DNA of 64,000 nt from Adiantum capillus-veneris (Eukaryota; Streptophyta; Polypodiopsida; Polypodiales; Pteridaceae), in NCBI GenBank assembly GCA_014529385.2, contig CM043944.1:179474240-179538239 (forward strand), written 5' to 3'. Numbering within the stretch: the stretch's first letter is position 1; each line of letters opens with the position of its first letter. Positions 46,579-57,440 of the stretch are shown piece by piece. Made by a program: the position numbers and the translations under genes. A model generated the notes under the pieces. That model did no database searches and was not told the origin of the DNA. It saw only the letters and a list, made by a program, of their open reading frames with translations.

Positions 46579-46851
46579 ACTCAACAAAGCAGGGCCAAAG
46601 AAATTGAAATTTTCAAAACCCTCTGGAGCATAGCTTGTTTAGCCTCTCAGGAGGTTACACACAAAATTTGGTGGATTTTGGACATTGGAAGTCATCCTAA
46701 GTCTCTTTCTAAACTCAGAATTCTAGAGTTGGAGTTAGAGACCTAAGAAAAAGTCCAAAACAAGTGGAAATTGGTGAGCAAGGTGTACACAGCATAGGGA
46801 AAGTGGTAAAGAGAAATCTGGAAATTTTCAAAACTGAAGAGTCTGCTGAGT

Positions 46852-46863
46852 CTATCACGATAG
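46852..46863 (+). promoter_or_regulatory. E2 leader palindrome 3
   Basis: CTATCACGATAG, the same variant as palindrome 2, spaced 285 bases from it. Confidence 0.9.
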
Positions 46864-47150
46864 ACTGAGGCTTTTTCCCAGAAATTGAAATTTTTGAAAA
46901 CTGACCTTATAGCCTTGTTCTACATGTTGTTGTGAGCCTATGGTTAAAATTTGAGTGAATTTGGAGTATTGTAAGTGCATCTAAGAGGATTACTTCATAA
47001 GATCAGAAAAGAGGCTGTTGTTTGAAGAAAGTGACAAAGGAAAAGTATTCCAAATTGGTTGAAACTTGGTGAGTAGTATCTCAAGAGAAGGGGGAACTCA
47101 AATCTGTGAAAACAGTTGAAAAACTGTATCCCAGTAACACTCTGGTGATT

Positions 47151-47162
47151 CTATCGCGATAG
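47151..47162 (+). promoter_or_regulatory. E2 leader palindrome 4
   Basis: CTATCGCGATAG, perfect, spaced 299 bases from palindrome 3. Confidence 0.9.
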
Positions 47163-47289
47163 ACTCAGGAATTCACTGTAGAAAAATCAAAATTCAAATC
47201 TGACTTCATATTTGGGTTCAGAAGGCCCATTATACCCTGTACACAAAGTTTGAGTGCATTTGGACATCTGCAAGGGGTACTTGGTGAGT

Positions 47290-47301
47290 CTATCGCGATA
47301 G
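47290..47301 (+). promoter_or_regulatory. E2 leader palindrome 5
   Basis: CTATCGCGATAG, perfect, within gtctatcgcgatagac. The spacing to palindrome 4 is only 139 bases, so one unit is shortened. Confidence 0.9.
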
Positions 47302-47777
47302 ACAAGTCAGGAAAAATTTTTGAGAATTTTTTTGAAACCAAGTATACCACTAGGTTTATCATTGCCTAAGGAGTGCACACACCAATTTTGGGCTCAAATT
47401 GACCACTTGCAAAAACATCAGATAGAGAAACTTTCCAAATTACATCTCACTATTTTGGTCATAACTTTCACATACGGACTCCGATTCCAAAACTTTTTTT
47501 ATCAAAACGTAGCTTGAGAGCAGCATTACAGATCTTAGAGTAAATTGACCAAAATGGTTTCCAACTTAATACATTTTGGTCAGTTATGAAAAGAACATTG
47601 TTTAAGGCCTCAAAATGCATCCGGAAGTCAGGGGTGTTTAAAAACCGACAATTTGAGAGAATTGTGAGAAAACACTCATGGTTTTGGACATAGTTTTGGA
47701 TTTTCCCTGACCAAAACACTTGAACACACTGAGAGAGGCATTACTACAGCAAGCTAGAGCTGTAAAGCCTAGAAGTC

Positions 47778-50071
47778 ATGTCTACATCAGACTTAGACTC
47801 AGCTTATACAAGCACATGGATTGCAGGGATAGATGAGCACCCGCCCAGAATAGATCTTCCAAACCTACAGTACATAAAGACCAATTTTCTGGAAAGAGTT
47901 TGGACGTATAACCATGAAAGTGAAGGACTATATAGGTATATTAATGGAAATCAATTCAACCTTTACAGTTGCGTAGAGCTTTACCCAAATGAGTTGACAG
48001 AGTACAAGCTCTTATATGTCTATACATACGAGGTCGACCGACAATGGACATCTTTATTTGTTGACAAGTATGGACGAGAATATAGAGCTGTAGAAAGGAC
48101 AAATCCGCGAACCAAATTAGAGAGTGGATATTTGGTCAATGAAGGAGGACCTCAGATACATCCATCAAACACAGGAACCTCTAAGAGAATTCCAAAGAGG
48201 GGACCACCACCTGGATTTCCTCCTAGAGCGATAACGAGAGATGAAACAATACCAGAGAGGAGTATGGTTCTATACTTTGCACCCCAAAGTATAAGACCAT
48301 CTCAGCTAAGAAAATGGGTAAATAGAAATTACAATGGCATAGGAGACCCATACGCCCATGTCTCGGCTTTCAAGCAAGTCCTACGATCAGAACAAGTAGA
48401 GGACTTCCACACGCAGTATGAGGGTTTTGGACTTACATTGGAGGACAATGCACAAGCATGGTTTTAACTATTGAACCGGAGAGAGTTCACAACCATTGAG
48501 AAAATGTTGGATGAATTTGTTCAAGAATTCTCCAAGAGGGGCATAAAACATAACACCCTTCCTAAGATTCAGGAATTTAAACAAGGCAAAACAGAAACAT
48601 TGCGACATGCAATACTGCGTTTCAAGCAATATGTTGCTAGATGTCCTACCCAAGAGTTACCCACGCCAGAATGTCAGATCCTATGCTTCATCAGAGGGCT
48701 TAGGAATGAGAATCTCCAAAAGGACCTATACATGAAAAGATACCAAACCTTGGAAGAGGTGACCAAAGCGACAGTTGATCTAGTTGACAATTGCAAATTC
48801 TATGACGATGGTCAGAAGAAGATGAATGATGCGAGTGAGAAAAAGGAAACCGCTGATCTTGAGGATCAAAGAGGGAATCTAGGACAAAACCAAGTAAATG
48901 TTGAGGAGCAAATCATAGAGAATGTGATGCAACGCATCAACCACTCTGAAGAGTACCAGCCTATAGAGTTCCTCAAGGACGAAGGTGCATGACATGTGGA
49001 GGGGACCATCCGACGCAACGTTGTCCTGACTATAGACCTAAGACTCCACCAAGGTTTGAGCATGTTATGTCTCAACCGCCTAGATATCATCCTGTAGTGG
49101 AACAAGTGTTCTTAAGTGAAAGACCCATAGCTGCTAGAAATGCATATGTGAGTCATGAGCTTCAAATAGAAAGAAATTTGGTAGATCAGAGGTCACTTCA
49201 AGGTCAATATCAAGTATTGCCACAACTACCAATACGTCCATGTGACAAATGTGGTAGTAGTGATCACTTGATTAAGGATTGTCCACACCATGATATCATG
49301 CTAAATGTATATTGTAATGAGTCTGCAGTCACACATATGATTTTGGATTTTCCTAAGAATCCTAGAAATAAAGGTAGAATGCAACCACATGTTACCTTTC
49401 CTTCTACCAGCGAATCAGAGAAAGAACGAGATGCAACAAAAGGAGAGACGACAACAACAACAGAGCAAGAAACAATTGCAAAAGAACATGTGCTTAAATA
49501 AAAAGAAGATAAAAGTAAGCAAGTTGCTCCAGTAAACGTTGTCACAAGAGCACAAGCAAAAGTGCAAGAGCAGAAGCCTACAGATGGAGAGACTAGTAAG
49601 AGTTCCAAAAGCCGTAGAAACTCTAGACGAGCAAGAAGAACTAGAATGAAAGCGAGACTAGAAAGGGAGAAAGGAGAAGAAAAGGCTGTTACAATTGAGT
49701 TGGAAACAACTCAAGAGCAACAGACATAGCAAAGGGAAGTTGAAACCCTTAAACCAGCTAAAGCACCCAAGAGTGCTAGTTCAGGAGGATCTGTCCTAGT
49801 GGACAAAATGAACGAGCCTTTAAACGCGATTTTACAGGCTTATGAGGCTAGATTGGCAAATAGACAGACCTTAGAACAAAGATGGATGACTTATCCTTAT
49901 CTTGAACTAGAGAAACAGAGGCTAGAAATTTGTAAGCAGCTCATTATAATTGCTCAAGCATTGCTAGAACCACCTACACCAGAAGAGGTGAAGGATAGGA
50001 TAGTCACCCCAGTGCACAGAAGATTGAGAACATTAATTAGCGAATTGCCTAGAGAAGAGGTTAGATCATAG
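47778..50071 (+). pseudogene. E2 gag with zinc knuckles
   Basis: The frame starts MSTSDLDSAYTSTW after the leader. The core includes PYAHVSAFKQVLRSEQVEDF and LTLEDNAQAWF, a TAA stop at 48,465, then TTIEKMLDEFVQEFSKRGI and CQILCFIRGLRNENLQKDL. A frameshift near 48,985 leads to the first knuckle CMTCGGDHPTQRC and then CDKCGSSDHLIKDC (C-x2-C-x4-H-x4-C). Further on VNVVTRAQAKVQ and a basic SKSRRNSRRARRTRMKAR stretch appear, with in-frame stops at 49,499 and about 49,726. A helical segment rich in E/L/R runs to 50,071. Gag packages RNA. The few breaks show recent decay. Confidence 0.87.
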
Positions 50072-50188
50072 TGAAGAACCATTTCCAAGGTCGCAAGACT
50101 CGAGGGTAATCCAAAATACAACAGATGAATCAATGAGGGATTTCCCACCCTATGTTCCTATAGTTGAGGAGAACTGGCGAGAGGAGTT

Positions 50189-51100
50189 ATGGAAGGCTGT
50201 CCGAGATGCCCAAAAAAGAGAAGAGGACTAGATGAGATCGAGAAGCCTAGATCAAATTTAAGACCGGTACCTCTAAACAAAGTAGGAGAGTGCTGTGAAG
50301 GAGAAGATGGTAATGTCACTTTGCCTGTCGAGTACAATGGGATTGAAACGAAAGCTATACTTGACAGTGGAGCAGGGATTGCCATAGCAACAAAACGAAT
50401 ATGGGAGAAATGGGGTAGGCCTGCCTTTAGAACAACCAGAATAAATTAAAGTTAGCTGATGGGCATGTGGAAAGACCCATGGGATTGCTAGAAGCGATAG
50501 TGGTGTCTTCTTGTGGTATAGAGTATGCGCATACTTTTGCCATAGTTGACTTTGGCAATAAAAATAACTATGAAATCATCCTTGGAAGACCATTCATGAG
50601 GCAACTCAGATGGTACAAGATTGGGGTTATGATTATCTATACTTGTGACATGTTGAAACTACAACACGTGTAAATATGAGAAATCATAGTTACCAAGATG
50701 TAACTAGAACGCCTGTGCAAGATTTTGATTCTGCAACACAAAGTGGATCAACAGACCATCCGTGGATGGGCAAAAAGAAAGAAATCTGGATGTGCGGAGC
50801 ATTGGACTATAGTGACTTTGGGAGAAATGAGAATTCCTTAGAGAGGGTCTTAGAAGATGATGCTTACATAAGAGAACCTTTTCCGAAGAGGCGTTAGAAC
50901 CACTAGAGTTGACTCATATATTGGCTACTTTGGATGTCTGTGTTAATGAGACCACACCAACAAAATTTTGCGATGAGAATGGGTATGACATAGTCCCCTA
51001 CTACATGCTAAGGGTTATGGGTGAGACAGATGACGAATCTGAGTATGAGTTCGAAATAGGGTTATCAGCTATGGGGATAACACAAAAACCAGATACCTAG
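50189..51100 (+). pseudogene. E2 retropepsin
   Basis: RSNLRPVPLNKVGECCEGED precedes the active site AILDSGAGIAIATKRIWEKW. A frameshift at about 50,446 leads to LADGHVERPMGLL, FAIVDFGNKNNYEIILGRPF and MRQL. The flap and closing motif match E1 closely. Downstream frames encode TRTPVQDFDSATQSG, WMCGALDY and ILATLDVCVNETTPTKFCDE, aligning with E1 residues after its protease. The enzyme would mature Gag. RT would normally follow in Ty3/gypsy elements but does not here. Confidence 0.88.
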
Positions 51101-51689
51101 CCCGAATACTGGTCATATAGAAATAGGTGATCTTTGCGATCAGTGTGTGATAACACACTTGATTACAAACTGTCCAACTCGAATGCATAGTACAAAGGAG
51201 GAGCCAGAAGTCAACAAAGCAAAGTTGCAGGAAGAAGGGCTAAGATCCAAAGAAGATGCTTCAGGTCCAGCGCCTACAAACGAACAATATGAAGACTTTG
51301 AATCAATCAAAGAAGAGGTGCAGAAAGTGGCAGGAAGTTCAGACACTATTGGTGACATTTCAATAGCTGAAGTCGAGGAAGAAGAGCCTATGACTCTACT
51401 GGAACCAAATGCTGATTTTGTCTCTCCAAAAGACATATCAGAGGAAATGGTGGTCAAGCAGGAGGTAGAACACACATATGAACTCATAAGTGTGAACAAT
51501 GAAGAAGAAGACGACAAGGAGTCCAGGCCAAAGATTGCTGAAGTCACTCAAGAGAACATAGGCAATCTAGTACCAAAGAAGATCAACTTTTTGCTAAGTG
51601 CACAAGACGGAGTCAAGATGAATTTTATGGCAAAATTGATACAAATTCCACGACTAATGTCATGTCATATGGCATGTGGTTACTTCTAG
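51100..51689 (+). pseudogene. E2 post-protease zinc knuckle and acidic linker
   Basis: Just after a stop at 51,100 the sequence GDLCDQCVITHLITNC (about 51,129-51,176) gives a further C-x2-C-x3-H-x4-C knuckle. The acidic frame starting MITHLITNC follows, rich in E, D and S, ending near 51,689. Ty3/gypsy zinc knuckles lie before the protease in known families, so this position is unusual. E1 has an acidic linker at the same place. Confidence 0.6.
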
Positions 51690-51810
51690 GTAAGCCAAAG
51701 CTTTATGATGTTCAGATAAAGGTAAATCTCTCACCTAAAGTGGATGTTATAAGTATGGGATTGCAGAAGCTACTCTCCAACTACACTCACATAACGTCAA
51801 AGAAAAATTC

Positions 51811-53184
51811 TTGGCGGTAGATTCTCGACAAATGGGAACACACTTGATTTTGTCCAATCCATGGGCACAAGTCTTTGAAAACGAGCCTGAATCTTCAACA
51901 ATGGTCATCAGGACAAGCTATCAAGAGGCAACAGAGGTCAAGCCTACAACAGTTCAAAGATTCTTGGTTATTGAAAAAGGAAAAGCTAAAGTAAGCCCAC
52001 AGTCTCTAGCCCAGCCAATGCAAGTGCAAGACAAAGCCTCTACATCAACAGCCAAACCATCAACAAAACAATGGAAACCCAAGCAAAAAGTCTATCAACC
52101 AAAGTTTCCATCGCCCGAAAGTCTCCAAAGGAAGTCAAAACACGTCAACCAAGTGCTAGTATCTAAGGCACATATTAAAGTTAATGATCCAATTTGGATA
52201 CAATCACAGGAACAACCTCAGCAAGCAAAGGTAACAGGATGGATCACATCAAGCGAGTCAATTATTGCACAAGGCTACAAGAAAGGAAATTCAGATGTTT
52301 GGATCAACAAGCCTAAGATAACATCCTAGCGATATCCATCCCATGACAACCACTCAGTCACAAATCAACAAAGCCGTCAACGTTAATCACATAACTCAAC
52401 CAAGAGAAAGGACAGGTACAAAAAGCAAAAGAGAAGGTCTTCCACTGGACAAACCATACGACAAGTCTGGGTAATGAAATCAAAATTCTACCAGACTACC
52501 CACCAAAGTCAAGTGAAGATCACCTCCAAGCAAGTCCAAAGATTCATTCCAATCGAGTTACTCGAAGCACAAGGATTCTATGAGGGTAACTTTCAAATCT
52601 GGTTACCTAAGGTAGTAGCTTATCAAGGAATCACCCAGGAAAAGCAAGAAACATCAAGAAATCAAGAGCAGCCACCCGCTACACCCAAGATTACTACAAC
52701 CTATAGATGGATCCCTCGTCAATTACTACAAGAGCAAGGCTTTTACAAAAGTAACAGCCATATTTGGAAATTAAAGACAAGGTACCATCAAGTCAAAGAA
52801 GAATCAAGGCAAGTGGCAAAGGAGATCACACCAGGCCCAAGAACAATGTGGGTTCCAAAATCCGCGATTGAGGCTCAACAACAAGAAAGATACACAACTC
52901 CTTTACAGCCTCTTAACAGCCAAAAGAAAGCAACGGTAAATGCAGAGGTCACAATTTTGAAGAACACTATCTGGAAGAAGAAGACTTCATCAACCATTGC
53001 TTCAACATCAATACCTGTCTCATCAAGGGACCACAATTTGCTACTAAGGAATGAAGAGCAGATATATGCCAATGTATTGGACAACAGGGCATCTCAAACA
53101 GAAACTAAAGAGAAAGGCCTAAACATCAAAAGCATATGGAATTGGATTTCAGGCCGCGATCAGGTAAGTCCAAGTCGCCATTAA
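51811..53184 (+). pseudogene. E2 W-x-P-K repeat tail
   Basis: Two same-frame blocks (51,811-52,329 and 52,474-53,184) encode a basic Gln/Lys/Ser-rich chain. Three clear copies of a longer unit are visible: GWITSSESIIAQGYKKGNSD-VWINK, RFIPIELLEAQGFYEGNFQI-WLPK and RWIPRQLLQEQGFYKSNSHI-WKLK. Shorter relics are TMWVPKSAIEA, KQWKPKQK and NTIWKKK. The unit is W-I-P-x-x-L-L-x-Q-G-F/Y-x-x-x-N-x-x-I-W. E1 carries the short form six times. Function is unknown; a nucleic-acid or Gag-binding tail would fit. Confidence 0.75.
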
Positions 53185-54387
53185 ACTTACATGGCATAAG
53201 AGTCTAGAGTCGGGCAGCTGAGCCACTAAATGAGCAAAGTGTCAGACCCAAGCTTCAAGTTAATATTTTTCTGTGGTCTATGAGTCTAGCTAATAGGTAT
53301 AAGCTCAAGCTGGAGAGTTGAGTATACATAAAGTCATGTCGTTCATGATGGAAGAGGTGATCATAAGAGTCAAAGTCCATATAATATATAAGGTGGAGAA
53401 GGCGGAGTAGTCAAAACAAAAACACTCACGCACTTGACACAGTGAGGAAGAGTGGAGAAACCTCGACAGCAAAAACCCTTCTTGTGAGTAGTGAAAGCTT
53501 TTGAAGCACTCATGCTATATGTTTTGCTCGCTACACTAACTCCATGAAGAACCATCAATACTCTTCTCTCGCACCACATCTTGTTTAACATGCATAACTC
53601 TGTGCAAGCATATAGATGTCCCATCATTGGACATATGCATTAGGCACTCTTTTTTATTCCACCCATGCACTTAACAAACAAATGAAGATGACCAAGCGGC
53701 AAACAGGTTTTTATGAGTCTTTTCTCAACAACAATGACTCTGAATTCAAGCTACTAACACTTATCCATGTATATCAAGCCATACTAGTAGCCTATATGGC
53801 CATATGTACTTTAACTCATCATAACTCTATAACATCAGAACCTAAGTACATATAGCCTCACATTTAATTATGACTAAAGATATTTTTTCCCACTGGGTTT
53901 TTCCCTTTAGTCTTATCCAGGTATCTAAGACCTTCATTTTGTATATACGCTATATTTTACTTTCACTCTTTTATTTTTTATAACAACAAAACAAGAAGAA
54001 CCATGATATCCCCATACTACTAATTGCAAATCTACCGACAAGTCAAAAGGGAGAGGCCAAAAAACAGCTTGACAAAGCTTCAAGTCAACTTACAGGTACG
54101 ACTGCCAGATAGCAACCATAGGAAAAGCAAACTAGAGCTACAATGACAACGAACTGCTGCACCAACAAGTCGATACAACCTCATGCAATTCAAGATACAA
54201 CAACCAATCGGAGGGGGAGAGTTCCAGGCTTGAGATACACTACAAGTACAACTTCAAGGCAGCTTTAATATCACGCAAAGCAACCAACTACAGAAGAGGC
54301 TGCCACAACAACTTCAACCAACACCAAGACATCAAGAACTCGTCAATGCCAGCAAAGACATAGGGTCTTGTCGGAGACGACAAGAAT
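53185..54387 (+). other. E2 3' noncoding region
   Basis: About 1.2 kb lies between the tail and the polypurine tract. The block 53,225-53,940 aligns with E1 at 16,310-16,870, including tctgtggtcta, agctggagagttga, acactcacgcacttga, cagtgagg and the T-rich cccactgggtttttcccttt string. The rest shows no coding potential I trust. Confidence 0.7.
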
Positions 54388-54401
54388 TCGGAGGGGGAGA
54401 G
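54388..54401 (+). promoter_or_regulatory. E2 polypurine tract
   Basis: tcggagggggagag abuts the 3' LTR start TGTTGAAAGG. A second ggagggggagag lies at about 54,211, away from any LTR. Confidence 0.88.
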
Positions 54402-55456
54402 TGTTGAAAGGACGCCCTTTCAACAACGTTTCCATAAAGATTCCTCAAAGATTCTGTAAAGATTCCACATGAAGATGGTGATGAAGTAATGAAGATGAAG
54501 ATGGATGCTGCAACATGAAGATACGAGTTCATGGACGTCATCGAGTATCCGTTATTATTATTTTGAGGCATTACGACCACTTTTGTAATGTTTACGGGAA
54601 CCTCATATTATAAATCGGCACTTGTATTTTGGCCGTAGATGCTTGTATAATGAGTAAAGCCAACTCAGTTTCTTGTAATTAAGCTCTGTATAAGCCTAGG
54701 GACAGTTCAGGTTATTTGGCCGGACATTAGGTTTGAAGGCTTTGTATATAAGCTAAAACCTAAGGCTTTGTAAAAAACACATTACGTTATCTCAATTAAT
54801 ATAGAGTCGTGGATTCTGCAGCACATGGTAATGAGTTTTACACACACACCGTCGCACACACTAATCACATTGCAGATATGAGAGTAGAAGCGTGTTAGCA
54901 TCGAGGAGCTCTCCGCGTCGACGCAAACAATGCAAGCCGAGGACCACATCGTGAGCCCGCCTGCTACGAGCTATATTTGATCGTAAGTACCTCAAACGAC
55001 ATCCGTTCTGAATGATCAAGTAGTCATTAGAATCAGGGCGAAAAGCTCTTCGTGTTGATGTCTTTGTAGATCAGTTTCGGACACTTTGGAAATTGATGTT
55101 TTGAGTCTATCGCGATAGCGATTAGAGGTCTTACAGTTATGGTTTTCAGGATTTAGGTATTTGGCTATATAGGATATGTTCTTGTGAGTCTTGCCCTCCG
55201 ATTTCGAGTCATTCCGATGTGATTTGAGACTTTTTCGAGCTTGTAATGTTTCGTAGGATGGGTTGTCTGTTTCTTTGCTTTATGGTAGTGTTGTGGTAGG
55301 ATTAGTGACTGTAGAGTGTTTTTCGTGTCTAGCTCAGGGTTGACAACCCAGAGATTGCCTCCATGTCTAGTCGGGTCAGCTACGTCCTCGGATTGACAGT
55401 TTGTTGGTCTGTGTTCTCGTTGTGCTCCATCGTCCGTCGCGACGTACCCGCTAACA
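54402..55456 (+). repeat. E2 3' LTR
   Basis: A 1,055 bp copy of 44,255-45,325 with scattered substitutions and small indels. It includes TATA (54,745-54,752) and palindrome CTATCGCGATAG (55,107-55,118). It ends CCCGCTAACA before the TSD. Confidence 0.95.
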
Positions 55457-55574
55457 TCTATCTACTGCTTCATGTAAATACTATCTATCAACTTCTTAGT
55501 AGGCAATGATATTTTACCTAAATAATTCTATGGTCGAGCATAAATGCTCAACAAGGGGGTGGCCAATGATGGTG

Positions 55575-57440
55575 GAGCTCAAATATGTCAACCCGTGGAA
55601 AGGCTCATTGTAGGTATATGGCAACAGGCAGTGTCGCAACAATGTGCTTGAGCCTGTGTCCGGCGCCAAGTGTGACAGGTACCGTTGGATGTGTATGCTA
55701 AGTGGGGCATTTAACAGGCCGGACATGGTGCAAAAGATTTGCGAGTCAGAATGCTTGAAGATGCAAGGCAGATTTTGGTGAGACATCGTACATTGTAGCG
55801 AGGGAGGAGATCAACCAGGTGATCTCTTTGGTGATCAAAGTGCTATGAGACACCGATTGTCGGCAATCGGAGGCGATTCAATGATCGTTGCGCGTGAATG
55901 CTTGCCATATCAATGTCTTTTTACAAAAAAGGAACATATGTCTGTTGTAGAGAATGCAAAAAAGAAGGTATGGCCAGGAGCTGCAGTCAGCATGAGGAGA
56001 AACGTTCGCCATCTGCCTGGTTCTGCTTGGGATGTGCTGCCAAGTGGGCTTGCATGGGAAAGAGAGACGGGATGGCCAAAGATAGGGAGGGCTGTCATTG
56101 CAGTAGAAGGCAGCCGCGGGGTGGCCAGACAGTAAAAGCCAGGAGGGGACCAAGAAGGCGGGTGGGCCAATAGAGAGCGGCCAAGAGGACCGACGGCAGT
56201 TCGCCAGACAGAGCTGAAGGAGGATCAAGTGACGGGGCTGAAGCAAGGAAGGGCCGCCATCAAAGGGTAGAGAAGAGATTGCTGCATGCCGTGAGGGGGT
56301 TGGAGCGCTACAGAGAGGGTCCTAGAACGGGCACGTAGAGAAGAAGAGCCGCGAAAGGCTGGCCGTTGTAAGGTAGAGGTTGAGTGAGAGCATGGGTTGC
56401 TAGAAGGCCGTGAGGAGCTGCATAACAGGTAGAGGAACCACCTGGGTGTCGGGCATGAGCTACAAGGAGCTGCGAGGGACGTTGGCGGCTGCACGGTGTA
56501 GATCAAAAGGGAGAACGAGAGTGGCAGAGAAGTGGGTTGCGTTGCAGGACAGGAGGGAGCCAGTCCGAGTTGATGAAATGAGCGAGGGCCGAGTGTGGGC
56601 CGAAGGCTACCCGTAGAAGAGTCGGTAGAGGCAGGTCTCTGAAGGTTGGAAGGGATGAGCAGGCAGCACGCTGCTTGGGATTGGTAGCTGCATGGGTGGT
56701 CACGAGTGAGAATTAGAAGGGCGTGGACTGGGGCAGCACAACACAAAAGATTGAAGCAGTAGAAGGGTGGAAGGAAGGCCACAAAGGTGTGCAAACTAGA
56801 AGGGAGGGATGCAACCATCAAACGAAGGAGTGCCAGGAGCTGCCTTGATTGAAAGCTGCAGAAGAATTCCGTCATTGAAGGTATTGGGGGAGCTCGTGAG
56901 CCAGTTTGAAGGCCACATGCTACGAGGAAAGATCAGCGGACTGTGCTACTTTTGTACGCAAGCTGTCACGAGTCAAAGAAACTAGATGCGGATTGTCCTA
57001 TCCATGTACATGCAGGGAATAGTGCTACATGCATGGGAAAGAAAAAAGCAATAATCCAATTGTTTACAGTGTTGCCTTAAATAGTTTCGATCTCTTTTCA
57101 CTACTGTATTATTTTCCCTGAATGGTATGCATGTAAGACGATATCTGCTAGCCAACAATCAAGCTTGTCATATGTGCGGGTTGCCTTGGATGTCTTGAGG
57201 ATCCGGGTTTGTATTGCCAATTGATGATTGTCAAAGTTCCTGCAAGTATTTGTGTATGTCGTCGAGTGGTTGGGTATGGGCGTATGGGTTGTCTGAGGCT
57301 GGGTGTATGCAATAGTCGTTTGCAGAATATGTGATAGTGTGTGTGATTCTGTGTGGGTAGGAGTGTGGGTTGATCCCTGGGCTATAGAGAGGCAGGTATA
57401 TTATATGCTTGGTGTTTTTCCCACTTCCGCCTTCCCAATG
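55575..57440 (+). repeat. E3 direct repeat B (probable 3' LTR)
   Basis: Homologous to 41,667-42,446 and about 1.1 kb longer. At 55,840-56,085 it holds a Cys-rich reading frame absent from A: TYVCCRECKKEGMARSCSQH followed by SAWFCLGCAAKWAC, in register with the shared CHCSRRQPRGGQ block. At about 56,520-57,387 it holds another stretch missing from A. It ends at the shared caggtatattatatgct box. Confidence 0.72.

Larger units (their letters stand above)
45346..47777 (+). other. E2 leader with periodic palindrome repeats
   Basis: About 2.4 kb of noncoding leader. From about 46,140 to 47,520 it is built of degenerate units of about 290 bases. Each contains a gagtctatc(g/a)cgatagac palindrome followed by a gaaattgaaattttcaaaac-like stretch and a tttggacat stretch. 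Palindrome cores lie at 46,270, 46,567, 46,852, 47,151 and 47,290. No protein is encoded. Confidence 0.85.
44255..55456 (+). mobile_element. E2: complete 11.2 kb non-autonomous LTR retrotransposon (gag-protease only)
   Basis: Perfect target duplications TCTAT (44,250-44,254 and 55,457-55,461) flank LTRs of 1,071 and 1,055 bp. A tRNA-Asp-type primer site and a polypurine tract are in place. The 9 kb interior holds a long structured leader, gag with zinc knuckles, a retropepsin and a W-x-P-K repeat tail. It has no reverse transcriptase, RNase H or integrase. The two LTRs differ at few positions, making it the youngest clearly dated insertion here. It interrupts E3. Confidence 0.93.
41458..57440 (+). 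mobile_element. E3: gag-bearing retroelement split by E2
   Basis: Long direct repeats (about 41,667-42,446 and 55,575-57,440) bracket a gag-coding stretch at 42,470 onward, with E2 inserted at 44,254. The repeats behave like LTRs, though I cannot fix their TG/CA ends. No RT or integrase is seen in the roughly 1.8 kb between repeat A and E2, or after E2. This suggests a small gag-only non-autonomous element of the TR-GAG kind (inference). Confidence 0.6.

Noticed and set aside
46270-47301. Regularly spaced palindromes considered as a CRISPR array
   Set aside because: The spacing (about 290 bp) is far too long, the units between are themselves repeats, and the context is a plant retrotransposon leader.
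56225-56875. A 216-codon minus-strand frame
   Set aside because: It lies antisense to the E3 direct repeat, is not kept open over the matching part of repeat A (42,008-42,454), and has no motif.
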